Of a DNA stretch of 64,000 nt, positions 29,324 to 37,567 are shown piece after piece (within the stretch, counting starts at the first letter, position 1; each line of letters opens with the position of its first letter). A program made the translations under genes and the position numbers. The notes beneath the pieces were generated by a model. It searched no databases and had not been told where the DNA came from. It saw nothing but the letters and a program-made list of their open reading frames with translations. Source of the stretch: Rhodococcus opacus B4 (lineage in GTDB: Bacteria; Actinomycetota; Actinomycetes; Mycobacteriales; Mycobacteriaceae); assembly GCF_000010805.1 (NCBI RefSeq), contig NC_012522.1, positions 7,378,001-7,442,000 of the forward strand, written 5' to 3'.

Positions 29324-30361
29324 CTATGTCGCGCTGCGTTCGTCCGATCCCATCGCGTCGAGAACCGCCATGCGGGTGGACGCGCTGCCGGTGATGGTGC
29401 TCTCACCGACGCCGGTGACGAGCATCTGCCGCCACTTCGCTTCGTCGAACTGCAGGGGATGGGTTCCGGACAGGAACTTCTCGATGGTGCGCAGGAACCG
29501 CATCGGGTCGTCGCGGAACGGGAAATGCCCTGCGCCGCGGAAGATCTCGAGGTGAGATCCGGGCATCGCCGCGTGCGCGAGGTGGGCGTGGCTCACCGGA
29601 ATGACGGCATCCTGGTCGCCCCAGATGAGCTGCACCGGGAGGTTCTCGGTCAGATAACATCGGTCCAGCATCGTGACGACCTGCCCGCGCCAGTCGACGA
29701 CCGCGCGGAGGGTGCGCAGGTACGCCTCGTAGGCCGTGGGGTCGTACAGCTCCGCGAGTACCCGCACCAGGTCGGGAGTGTCGTGGAGCATCGCGCCGGG
29801 GCGCAGCCGGGTGCCGTTCAGCTGACTCAGCACGTTCCCCACCAGGCGCACGGTGGGCATCGCGCCGGGAATGCGCAGCAGTTTCAATGCCTCGTTGACC
29901 ACCGGGACGGACGCGAGCCGCAGCAGCGGGTGGACGTCCTTGGTGACGCCGCCGGCCGACACCAGGACGAGGCGGTCGACCATCTGCGGGAACTGGTAGG
30001 AGAACTGCATGGCGACGCCGCCGCCGAGTGAGTGACCGACGACGGTGACCTTGTCGATGCCCAGGGTGGACAGCAGGTCGCGCATGCCGTTGGCGTACGC
30101 GGCGACCGAGTAGTCGGCCCGCGGCTTGTCGGAGCGTCCGTGACCCAGCAGGTCGGGGGCGATGACGGTGTAGTTCTTGGCGAGATGCGGGATGATCTCG
30201 GTCCACGTGGACGAGTTGTCGCCGATGCCGTGGATCAGCAGCAGCGCGGGACCCTCGCCCGCCATGCGGAACGCCCGGCGGTAGCCGTGGATCGTGCGGA
30301 ACATCATGCGGGTTTCGGCGTTCGGAACAGGCCTGAGCTTACGAATGCGGTTGTCGCTCAT
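29324..30361 (-). CDS. Alpha/beta hydrolase, Rv2715-like
   Basis: A 345-residue hydrolase very close, by recall, to M. tuberculosis Rv2715: both share RPV...FRTVHGYRRAFR at the start and a GSNERSAT-like end. Landmarks are LLIHGIGDNSSTW near residue 43, DLLGHGRSDKPRADYSVAAY, the nucleophile in VGHSLGGGVAM near 109, acid in IWGDQDAVIPV and histidine in GAGHFPFRDDP near 285. ATG preceded by GGAGGCGAC. Substrate unknown; envelope lipid or ester hydrolysis is plausible. The PAC2 gene lies upstream on the same strand, the order seen in mycobacteria. Confidence 0.9.
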   Translation of the reverse strand: MSDNRIRKLRPVPNAETRMMFRTIHGYRRAFRMAGEGPALLLIHGIGDNSSTWTEIIPHLAKNYTVIAPDLLGHGRSDKPRADYSVAAYANGMRDLLSTLGIDKVTVVGHSLGGGVAMQFSYQFPQMVDRLVLVSAGGVTKDVHPLLRLASVPVVNEALKLLRIPGAMPTVRLVGNVLSQLNGTRLRPGAMLHDTPDLVRVLAELYDPTAYEAYLRTLRAVVDWRGQVVTMLDRCYLTENLPVQLIWGDQDAVIPVSHAHLAHAAMPGSHLEIFRGAGHFPFRDDPMRFLRTIEKFLSGTHPLQFDEAKWRQMLVTGVGESTITGSASTRMAVLDAMGSDERSAT

Positions 30362-30459
30362 GTCGCCTCCTGAACTAGATGCTTTGCCCGAATGTTGACA
30401 GCTCAATCATCCGCTTGGTCTCGACGCTATTGCACCGGTCCCGGCCGAACAACTGGACC

Positions 30460-30493
30460 GTGCGGTCGCACAGTGCCGGGAGGGCGACCGCAC
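30460..30493 (-). terminator. Hairpin after the PAC2 gene
   Basis: GTGCGGTCGC (30460-30469) and GCGACCGCAC (30484-30493) form a perfect 10-base stem with a 14-base loop, starting 14 bases after the PAC2 stop. It has no T-run. Confidence 0.45.
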
Positions 30494-30506
30494 AACCGCT
30501 ACCCGG

Positions 30507-31475
30507 TCAGGCCTCGCCCTGTGATCCCCCCTCCTCGTCGGAGTTGCCGCTCTCACCGTCCTGCATCGCCTGTTCGGCCAGGAAACGCTCGAATTCCGCG
30601 CCGAGTTCGTCGCCGCTCGGCAGGTCTTCCTCGCTGGCCAGGAGCGTGGACTGCTGTTCTTGAGCCGTTACGTAGGCATCGTACTGACGTTCCAGGGCGT
30701 GGACGACGGTTTGTACCTCCTCGTTACCCGCGATGTGCTCGTCGACCTGTTCGCGGACGCGGGCGGCGGCCTCGCCGAGCGCGGCCAGCGGCAGATCCAG
30801 GTCGGTGACGTCACTCACATTCTCGAGGAGGGTTTCCGCCGCCCCCGGATAGTCCGTCTGAGCCAGGTAGTGGGGAACGTGCACCGAGAATCCCACCGAC
30901 TCGTGGCCGTGCTGCGCCATCCGCAACTCGATCAGCGAGGACGCGCTGCCCGGCACCTGCAGTTCACCCGACCAGCGCTGATGGTCCTTGATCAGGTCCT
31001 TGTTCGTGGAATGCGCGGTCACACCGAGCGGGCGGGTGTGCGGGATGGCCATCGGGATGGCGTTGATGCCCACGGTGCGGCGCACGCCGAGCTGCTCGGC
31101 CAGCAGGCGTACCGCCGTCGTGAACCGCTCCCAGCGCAGGTCGGGCTCCATGCCTGCCAGCAGCAGGAACGGAGTACCCGCCGTGTCCTTCAGCGCATAC
31201 AGGTTCAGCTCGGGCTGGTCGTAGTCCGAGAAGTGATCGGCCTTGAACGTCATCGTGGGCCGACGGGAGCGGTAGTCCACGAGCTCGTCGACCGCGAAGG
31301 AGGCGACCAGCTCGCTCTCGAGGCTCTCACGGAGGTGCGTCGTGGCGAGTTTGACGGCGTGGCCTGCGTCGGAGAAGCCCTCGAGTCCATGGATCAGCAC
31401 AGGTCCCTGCCCGTCCGCGGAGGACAGTTGCGGTGCCGGGAACTCCAACTCGTACATCTTCGACTGTTCGTCCAT
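30507..31475 (-). CDS. PAC2-family protein (Rv2714-like)
   Basis: A 322-residue PAC2 family protein, related to archaeal and eukaryotic proteasome assembly chaperones. Residues 25-245 form the PAC2 fold: GPVLIHGLEGFSDAGHAVKLA near 25, SRRPTMTFKADHF near 70, FLLLAGMEPDLRWERF near 103 and VGFSVHVPHYLAQTDYPGAA near 195. The last 50 residues are acidic and Gln/Glu-rich, probably flexible. Mycobacterial Rv2714 has this fold; its partner is unknown, though a role with the actinobacterial proteasome has been suggested by analogy. ATG preceded by AGAAGAGG. Confidence 0.88.
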   Translation of the reverse strand: MDEQSKMYELEFPAPQLSSADGQGPVLIHGLEGFSDAGHAVKLATTHLRESLESELVASFAVDELVDYRSRRPTMTFKADHFSDYDQPELNLYALKDTAGTPFLLLAGMEPDLRWERFTTAVRLLAEQLGVRRTVGINAIPMAIPHTRPLGVTAHSTNKDLIKDHQRWSGELQVPGSASSLIELRMAQHGHESVGFSVHVPHYLAQTDYPGAAETLLENVSDVTDLDLPLAALGEAAARVREQVDEHIAGNEEVQTVVHALERQYDAYVTAQEQQSTLLASEEDLPSGDELGAEFERFLAEQAMQDGESGNSDEEGGSQGEA

Positions 31476-31746
31476 TACAGACCTCTTCTCCTTCGTGCCT
31501 GGCCTCCAGTGTCCCCTATCGTCTCCGGCATCGATACGTCGGACTTTGCTCTCGGAGGCCCTGCTCTGGGGCAACACGCCACGCGCAACCGATAATTCCC
31601 GCCGGACGGCCTCCGGTGTTCGCCCACAGCGAGATCCCGCGCGCAGTCTGTGGCAATGTGAGGAACAGCACGATCCGAGACGGACGACCCTGGAGGTGCG
31701 CGATGTCGACCCGGATTCGAGTGACACGGCGATCGGAGGCCGGGTC

Positions 31747-32373
31747 GTGAGCGTGCGCATCGACCGGGTGGTCACCTCCGGCACCTTCAGCCTCGACGGC
31801 GGCACCTGGGACGTCGACAACAACGTGTGGATCGTCGGTGACGACGCCGAAGTCGTGGTGATCGACGCAGCTCACACCGCGGCCCCGATCGTCGAGGCCG
31901 TCGGCGGCAGGCGGGTCCGGGCGATCGTCTGCACACACGGTCACAACGACCACGTCACCGTGGCCCCCGAACTGTCCGCGGCACTGGACGCCCCGCTCTT
32001 CCTCCACGCGGCCGACGACGTGTTGTGGCAGCAGACGCACCCCGCCGTCGCCTACACGCCGATCGAGGACGGGCAGGAGATCGCGGTGGCCGGGACCGGC
32101 CTCCGCGTACTCCACACCCCGGGGCATTCCCCTGGTTCCTGCTGCCTGTATCTGCCGGAGGCGGGGGAGTTGTTCAGCGGCGACACCCTGTTCTCGGGCG
32201 GCCCGGGAGCCACCGGGCGCTCCTACTCGGACTTCCCGACCATCATCGGGTCCATTCGCGACCGCCTGTTCGCGCTGCCGGCGTCGACGACGGTCCGCAC
32301 CGGGCACGGCGACGGAACCACCATCGGCACCGAAGCTCCGCATCTGGAGGAGTGGATCGCCCGCGGCAGCTGA
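31747..32373 (+). CDS. Metallo-beta-lactamase-fold hydrolase (glyoxalase II-like)
   Basis: A 208-residue MBL-fold enzyme with a complete metal site: His64, His66, Asp68 and His69 in THGHNDH, His126 in TPGHSPGS, Asp145 in SGDTLF and a C-terminal His in RTGHGDGT near residue 186. The pattern fits the glyoxalase II-type thioesterase subgroup, which cleaves acyl thioesters, but other MBL activities are possible. GTG at 31747 is chosen because GGAGG lies 8 bases upstream; the frame remains open far upstream without family similarity. It diverges from the PAC2 gene across 271 bases in which I see no further gene. Confidence 0.88.
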   Translation: MSVRIDRVVTSGTFSLDGGTWDVDNNVWIVGDDAEVVVIDAAHTAAPIVEAVGGRRVRAIVCTHGHNDHVTVAPELSAALDAPLFLHAADDVLWQQTHPAVAYTPIEDGQEIAVAGTGLRVLHTPGHSPGSCCLYLPEAGELFSGDTLFSGGPGATGRSYSDFPTIIGSIRDRLFALPASTTVRTGHGDGTTIGTEAPHLEEWIARGS

Positions 32374-32449
32374 GCCGCAGCCTCCCCGCCGTCGGTGCGA
32401 CGGCGTGGCAGAGTGGCGGACAGGGCACATCCGACACGGGAGGACGACG

Positions 32450-33157
32450 GTGAGATCTCGGCGCACAGTGGTACGGACGGCCGTCGCCCCGGTGGTCGCG
32501 CTGGCCGCGGCGGCGATTGTCGCCGGGTGCACCTCGACGGTCTCCGGTGTCGCGCAGCCGAGCACCACCATCCCGGCGGGATCGCCTTCGGCAAAGGGGC
32601 TGTCGACGCTGCTGGTCGATCCCGCCGACTTCCCGGCCCGGTACGAGGCGATCGTGCTGCCCGCGCAGGCCGTGTCGATGGCGGCGCCCGACCTGACGGG
32701 GGTTCCGCAGGGTGCGGTGGTCGACCCTGCGGACTGTGCGCCTCCTGCACAGGACTACGGACCGACGGGCACCGTCATGGCGGTCGGCACCGACAACGCG
32801 AGCCGTTCGACGATCTCGGTCGAACTCACCAGGACCGACACACCCCTCGGCGACCTGGCGGAACAGACGAAGCGGTGCGGCGAGGTCACCGTGACGGACA
32901 GCGGGGCCGAGTCCACCGTCACCACCGAGACGACGCCCGCTCCTCCTGTCCGGGCAGACGACACCCTCGCGCTCCGGCGGACCGTGCGGTCCGGCGCCGG
33001 CAGCGACAAGGTCACCCAGTCGATGGTGACGCTGATCGCGCAGGTGGGCGATGTGCGGGTGTCCGCGACCTTCATGTCGTTCGGTGACGCGAAGGCCGAC
33101 ACCGTCGCGCTCGACGAAGTGTTCACCGCCGCCGTGCAGAAGGTGCAGAACAGCTGA
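32450..33157 (+). CDS. Secreted lipoprotein
   Basis: A 235-residue protein with an export signal ending in a lipobox (VAGC, cysteine near residue 27), so it should be lipid-anchored on the outer face of the membrane. The mature part has two further conserved-looking cysteines (DPADCAPPA and TKRCGEV) that may form a disulfide, and resembles the sensor-like domain found in mycobacterial lipoproteins and PknH, although that is a loose match. GTG preceded by GGGAGGAC. The ligand is unknown. It follows the metallo-hydrolase by 76 bases. Confidence 0.78.
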   Translation: MRSRRTVVRTAVAPVVALAAAAIVAGCTSTVSGVAQPSTTIPAGSPSAKGLSTLLVDPADFPARYEAIVLPAQAVSMAAPDLTGVPQGAVVDPADCAPPAQDYGPTGTVMAVGTDNASRSTISVELTRTDTPLGDLAEQTKRCGEVTVTDSGAESTVTTETTPAPPVRADDTLALRRTVRSGAGSDKVTQSMVTLIAQVGDVRVSATFMSFGDAKADTVALDEVFTAAVQKVQNS

Positions 33158-33317
33158 GCAGGCTTTAGCACAGGGCTCCGACAACTTCTCGGCCGAACGG
33201 CGCGTCCGCCCGGCGTGGCGGCCGGGTTGTCCACAGCCCGTCGCCCATCCACAGGCCTCTCTGTTTCCCCAGTTCGCCCGCCGACCCCCGCGACGTCGAC
33301 CCGACAGAGTCTGGGAC

Positions 33318-34466
33318 ATGACGACACCCGCATTCCCGCACGGTTCCGGCTTCTCCGACGATCCCGGCGGGGAACCGCCCCCGCAGCAGTACTCGGTCAC
33401 GCTGTCCGCTCCGGGCGACCTCCTCGCCTCCGTTCCCGCACTGCTCGGATTCCGGCCTGCCCGGTCGATCGTGGCGGTGTGCCTGAACGGGAAGCGCAAC
33501 CCGTCGGTCGGCGCCGTCATGAGACACGACCTGGTCCTCGGAGGTGCCGGAGATCCGACCCCGACGATGTACGCGGCGCTGGGCCAGTTCGCCACCGTGT
33601 GCGAGCGCGACCGCGCCGGCGGCGTCATCCTGGTTCTCGTCGACGACCGCTTCACCGGCCCGTCCGCGCTCTGCCTCGACGAATTGTCCGCGATCGTCGA
33701 AGAATTCGAGGAGCTCCTCGACTTCACTCCGACCGACCTTCTCGACGTCTTCGTCACGGCGGAGATCGCCTCGGGCGGCGCATGGTTCAGCCTCTTCGGG
33801 GGCAATTACGGCGTCCAGTCCGATCCGGCGTCGTCCCGCGTCGCGCTCGCGCGGGTCCTCGAGGGCAAGCCCATCCGCGCCTCGCGCGAGGAGATGGAGG
33901 CCACGATCGAGGTGGGGCCGGTGCTCGAACGGATGCAGATCGCCGCTCTCATCGAACGTGGCCGCCCGTCGTCGCTTCTGCGAAGGGAATTGGCCGAGCG
34001 GTCGTCCATGCCGGATCGCTGCCACCGGCTCGAGCTCGAACTGGTGCTGACACACGTGGCGCGGGTGTCGTCCGGTGAGAGGCTCCTCGCGCCGGAGTAC
34101 GCGGAACTCGCGCTCGCGCTGGACAATGTGACCGTCCGGGACAGCGTGCTCGCGCTCGCTGTCGGTCCGTACGCGGAGGATGCCGAGCAATTGTGGATCC
34201 TTCTGGCCCGCAACCTACCCGACCCGGAACGCGCGAACCCGGCGGCGCTGCTCGGCTACAGCGCCTACCTGCGGGGGGACGGGCCGTTCGCCGGCATCGC
34301 GCTGGCCGCCGCACTGGACGCGGAGCCGGGGCACGTGCTGGCCACCCTGCTGGACGGCGCACTGCACAGCGGAATGCGGCCGGCGGAGGTGCGGGGACTG
34401 GCCGGCGTCGGTTACGAACGCGCGAGCGCGGTCGGTGTCGCGCTGCCCCCGCCCCTCGCCGGCTGA
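33318..34466 (+). CDS. DUF4192 family protein
   Basis: A 382-residue cytoplasmic protein of the actinobacterial DUF4192 family: SVTLSAPGDLLASVPALLGFRPARS near the start is its hallmark, followed by VILVLVDDRF near 95 and long helical repeats to the C-terminus with GLAGVGYERASA. No catalytic motif is recognisable. It converges on galE with 7 bases between stops. A DUF4192 gene also occurs beside ideR in mycobacteria, as I recall. Confidence 0.82.
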   Translation: MTTPAFPHGSGFSDDPGGEPPPQQYSVTLSAPGDLLASVPALLGFRPARSIVAVCLNGKRNPSVGAVMRHDLVLGGAGDPTPTMYAALGQFATVCERDRAGGVILVLVDDRFTGPSALCLDELSAIVEEFEELLDFTPTDLLDVFVTAEIASGGAWFSLFGGNYGVQSDPASSRVALARVLEGKPIRASREEMEATIEVGPVLERMQIAALIERGRPSSLLRRELAERSSMPDRCHRLELELVLTHVARVSSGERLLAPEYAELALALDNVTVRDSVLALAVGPYAEDAEQLWILLARNLPDPERANPAALLGYSAYLRGDGPFAGIALAAALDAEPGHVLATLLDGALHSGMRPAEVRGLAGVGYERASAVGVALPPPLAG

Positions 34467-34473
34467 GCCGGCG

Positions 34474-35466
34474 TCAGCGACGTGCCGCGTGCGACCGGTC
34501 GCCCAGCTCCTGCAGGTAGGTCCAGGCGTCGGCGACGATCTCGTCGAGGTCCGTGTGTTCCGGCCGCCACCCGAGTTCCGCGATCGCACGGTCGCTCGAC
34601 GCGACGAGCACGGCGGGATCGCCTGCCCGGCGAGGTGCGTCCTCGACCGCGATGGGGAGCCCGGTGACCCGTGCGCACGCCGAGATGACTTCGCGCACAC
34701 TGAAACCCGCGCCGCTACCGAGATTGTAGATGCGGTGCCTGCCCTCGATCGACGATTCCAGGGCCAGCACGTGCGCCTCGGCGAGGTCGAGCACGTGGAT
34801 GTAGTCGCGGATCGCCGTTCCGTCCGGGGTCGGCCAGTCGGTTCCGAAGATCGAGATCTTCTCCCGCTGGCCGAGCGCCACCTGGAGCACGAGAGGAATC
34901 AAATGTGTTTCGACGACCCGGTTCTCGCCCGCCGACTTGTACGCTCCCGCGACGTTGAAATACCGCAGGCTGGTCGCCGCGAGCGAGTGCGCCACCGAGT
35001 AGGAGGTGATGGCATGGTCGATCGCGAGTTTCGTCGCCCCGTACGGATTGGTGGGACGCGTCGGATCGGCCTCCGTGATCGGCGAGTGCTCGGGTTCGCC
35101 GTACGTCGCAGCCGTCGACGAGAACACGAGTTTCTGCGTCCCCGAATGCCGCATGGCCTCCAGGAGTTCGAGTGTGGTGACGACGTTGCCGCGCCAGTAC
35201 TTCTCCGGGTACTGGACCGACTCGCCGACGAGCGACTGCGCCGCGAAGTGCAGGACCCCGTCGAATCGGGGGGTGCCGCTCGTGCCGAGCACGTCCGCGG
35301 CCACCTCCCCGACGTCGCCGTCGATGAACTCGGCCCCGAGCGGCACCGCGTCGGCGTTACCCGTCGACAGGTCGTCGATGACAACGACCTCATGTCCTCG
35401 TTCGAGCAGGACCGTGCTGCAGACGCTGCCGACATAGCCGGCGCCGCCGGTGACCAGAAGTTTCAT
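34474..35466 (-). CDS. galE: UDP-glucose 4-epimerase
   Basis: A 330-residue short-chain dehydrogenase/epimerase. TGGAGYVGS near residue 6 binds NAD; the catalytic serine/threonine lies in FSSTAATYG near 122 and the YGATK motif (Tyr and Lys) near 147. It interconverts UDP-glucose and UDP-galactose, supplying galactose for arabinogalactan and other wall glycans. It starts 3 bases after the ideR stop, and the dtxR/ideR-galE pair is conserved in corynebacteria and mycobacteria, so the two are an operon although their jobs are unrelated. Confidence 0.94.
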   Translation of the reverse strand: MKLLVTGGAGYVGSVCSTVLLERGHEVVVIDDLSTGNADAVPLGAEFIDGDVGEVAADVLGTSGTPRFDGVLHFAAQSLVGESVQYPEKYWRGNVVTTLELLEAMRHSGTQKLVFSSTAATYGEPEHSPITEADPTRPTNPYGATKLAIDHAITSYSVAHSLAATSLRYFNVAGAYKSAGENRVVETHLIPLVLQVALGQREKISIFGTDWPTPDGTAIRDYIHVLDLAEAHVLALESSIEGRHRIYNLGSGAGFSVREVISACARVTGLPIAVEDAPRRAGDPAVLVASSDRAIAELGWRPEHTDLDEIVADAWTYLQELGDRSHAARR

Positions 35467-35469
35467 CGA

Positions 35470-36162
35470 CTATCCCTGAACCTGCTTCACCTGGACGGCG
35501 TGCGCCATCTCCTCGGACAGATCGAACCCGCTGTGGCCGGGCACCGTGATCGTGACCGACCCGGGCTTCGTCTCGACGGTGACGCGTGCGTCCGGAACGA
35601 CGCCCGCCTCACGCAACTGTCCGATGACGTCCGGATCCGACTGGACGTGCTCGGCGAGACGGCGGACGACGACCGCGGTCGGTTTGCCCGGCGGCACGTC
35701 CGTGAGGCGGATGAGCGTCTCCGGTGGGTCGACCGGGCGGTCCAGCCCGAGCAGTGCGAGTCCCGGAATCGGGTTGCCGTACGGCGAGGTGGTGGGATTG
35801 TTGAGCACCTCCACCAGGCGCCGCTCCACTTCCTCGCTCATGACGTGCTCCCACCGGCACGCCTCCGCGTGAACCTCTTCCCACCGGAGACCGATGACGT
35901 CCACGAGGAGTCGTTCGGCCAGGCGGTGCTTCCGCATCACGGAGACCGCGAGTTCGCGGCCCTTCTCCGTCAATTCCAGGTGGCGGTCACCGGCGACCAG
36001 GAGAAGCCCGTCGCGTTCCATCCGGGCGACGGTCTGGCTGACCGTCGGACCGCTCTGCTCGAGTCGTTCGGCAATACGTGCTCGAAGTGGGACGACGCCC
36101 TCTTCTTCCAAGTCGTAGATCGTCCGGAGGTACATCTCCGTGGTGTCGACCAGATCCTTCAC
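35470..36162 (-). CDS. ideR: Iron-dependent regulator IdeR/DtxR
   Basis: A 230-residue Fe(II)-activated repressor. Domains: winged helix 1-73 (EMYLRTIYDLEEEG, SGPTVSQTVARMERDG), dimerisation/metal domain 74-140, SH3-like domain about 150-230. With the start at the second of two in-frame GTGs, metal ligands fall at Met10, His79, Glu83, His98, Cys102, Glu105 and His106, exactly the numbering of DtxR and IdeR; the first GTG is also too close to the GGGG ribosome site. It represses siderophore genes and guards iron storage. No IdeR box was recognised in this window. Confidence 0.95.
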   Translation of the reverse strand: MKDLVDTTEMYLRTIYDLEEEGVVPLRARIAERLEQSGPTVSQTVARMERDGLLLVAGDRHLELTEKGRELAVSVMRKHRLAERLLVDVIGLRWEEVHAEACRWEHVMSEEVERRLVEVLNNPTTSPYGNPIPGLALLGLDRPVDPPETLIRLTDVPPGKPTAVVVRRLAEHVQSDPDVIGQLREAGVVPDARVTVETKPGSVTITVPGHSGFDLSEEMAHAVQVKQVQG

Positions 36163-36283
36163 ACTCACACCCCTTCGTCTCGGTTGATTCTACCGGTGAT
36201 TGCCCGGCACCGGCGCCGTCCGTCCCCGCCGCGCGTCGGTGCCGGTCCGGCGGGGTCTGCTGACACCCTCGACGGCAGACCAG

Positions 36284-36295
36284 TAGCGTGAGTCC
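36284..36295 (+). promoter_or_regulatory. Leaderless-type -10 element of acuC
   Basis: TAGCGT (36284-36289) ends 6 bases before the acuC ATG, with no ribosome binding site between. A 9-base stem CCGGCACCG/CGGTGCCGG (36204-36212, 36237-36245) lies further upstream in the same divergent gap. Confidence 0.45.
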
Positions 36296-37567
36296 ATGAC
36301 CGCGTCGTTCAGTTCCGGGGAGGATTCGGCTGCACTGGTATCGCACCGTGCAGTCGTGTGGAGTCCGGACTATCTCAGTTACCGGTGGAGTGCGGACCAC
36401 CCGATGAATCCCACGCGGCTCGAGCTGACCATGTCGCTCGCGCGCAGTCTCGGCACCCTGGAGGGGGTGGAACTGTTGCGGCCCGCCGCCGCCTCGGACG
36501 CAGATCTGTTGCGGATTCACACTCCCGCGTATGTCGAAGCGGTCAAACAGGCCGGTCACTCCACGACGTCGGGTGTGCTCGGCGCGGAGGCACCGCACGG
36601 GCTCGGCACCGAGGACAATCCCGTCTTCCCCCAGATGCACGAGGCGAGCGCGATCCTCGCGGGCGGTTCCCTCGCCGCGGCGCAGGAGATCGCCGCTGGC
36701 CGCACCCGCCGCGCCGTCAGCATCGGCGGCGGCATGCACCACGCCATGCCCGACTGGGCCTCCGGCTTCTGTGTGTACAACGATGTCGCCATTGCCGTCT
36801 CCTGGCTGCTGGACAACGGTTTCGACCGGATCGCCTACATCGACGTCGACGCGCACCACGGTGACGGTGTCCAGCACGCGTTCGCGCACGACCCGCGGGT
36901 CCTGACGATCTCGCTGCACCAGCACCCGGCGACCCTCTGGCCCAACACCGGGTGGTCGAGCGAAGTGGGCGAGGGGTCGGGAGAGGGCACGGCGATCAAC
37001 CTCCCGGTGCTGCCCGGCACCGTCGATGCGTTGTGGCTGCGCGGTTTCCACGCCGTCGTACCCGGTGCCCTCGCCGCGTTCCGGCCGCAGATCGTGATCA
37101 GCCAGTGCGGTGTCGACAGTCACCGGGAGGATCCGCTGGCCGACCTCGCGCTGACGGTGGACGGCCAGCGGGCCGCGTTCCTCGCGATGCGCGACCTCGC
37201 CGACCGCTACGCCGAGGGGCGCTGGCTCGCCGTCGGCGGCGGCGGCTACGGCCTCGTCCGGGTCGTCCCGCGTGCGTGGACCCACCTGATCGCCGCAGCG
37301 CTCGACCGCGAGATCGACACGGCCCGTGCCGTACCCGAGGCCTGGCAGGAGCGGGCGCACGCGCTGGCACCCAGCGTCGACCTGCCGGAGACGATGGGCG
37401 ACGGCGGGGAGGTCGACTACCTGCCCTGGGACGGTCCCGGTGGCACACCGGAAACCGGGATCCCGTCGGTCGACCGCGCGCTGACACGGATCGACTCCGC
37501 CGTCATCGCCACCCGCCGCGCCTGCTTCCCCCTACTCGGACTCGACCCGGAGGACCCCCGTGACTGA
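36296..37567 (+). CDS. acuC: AcuC-like class I/II lysine deacetylase
   Basis: A 423-residue zinc-dependent deacetylase of the histone deacetylase fold. The active site is complete: GGGMHHAMPDWASGFC near 143 holds the paired histidines, DVDAHHGDGVQ near 183 two of the zinc ligands (Asp and His), and QCGVDSHREDPLADLAL near 267 the third aspartate. In Bacillus AcuC removes acetyl groups from acetyl-CoA synthetase to reactivate it. Its last eight bases overlap the start of the GNAT/acyl-CoA-synthetase gene, the likely opposing acyltransferase, so the pair probably forms a reversible lysine acylation switch. It diverges from ideR. Confidence 0.9.
   Translation: MTASFSSGEDSAALVSHRAVVWSPDYLSYRWSADHPMNPTRLELTMSLARSLGTLEGVELLRPAAASDADLLRIHTPAYVEAVKQAGHSTTSGVLGAEAPHGLGTEDNPVFPQMHEASAILAGGSLAAAQEIAAGRTRRAVSIGGGMHHAMPDWASGFCVYNDVAIAVSWLLDNGFDRIAYIDVDAHHGDGVQHAFAHDPRVLTISLHQHPATLWPNTGWSSEVGEGSGEGTAINLPVLPGTVDALWLRGFHAVVPGALAAFRPQIVISQCGVDSHREDPLADLALTVDGQRAAFLAMRDLADRYAEGRWLAVGGGGYGLVRVVPRAWTHLIAAALDREIDTARAVPEAWQERAHALAPSVDLPETMGDGGEVDYLPWDGPGGTPETGIPSVDRALTRIDSAVIATRRACFPLLGLDPEDPRD

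Noticed and set aside
26869..29394. An 841-codon rightward open frame opposite the Ski2-like helicase
   Set aside because: Antisense shadow; no family motif and the other strand has complete helicase motifs.
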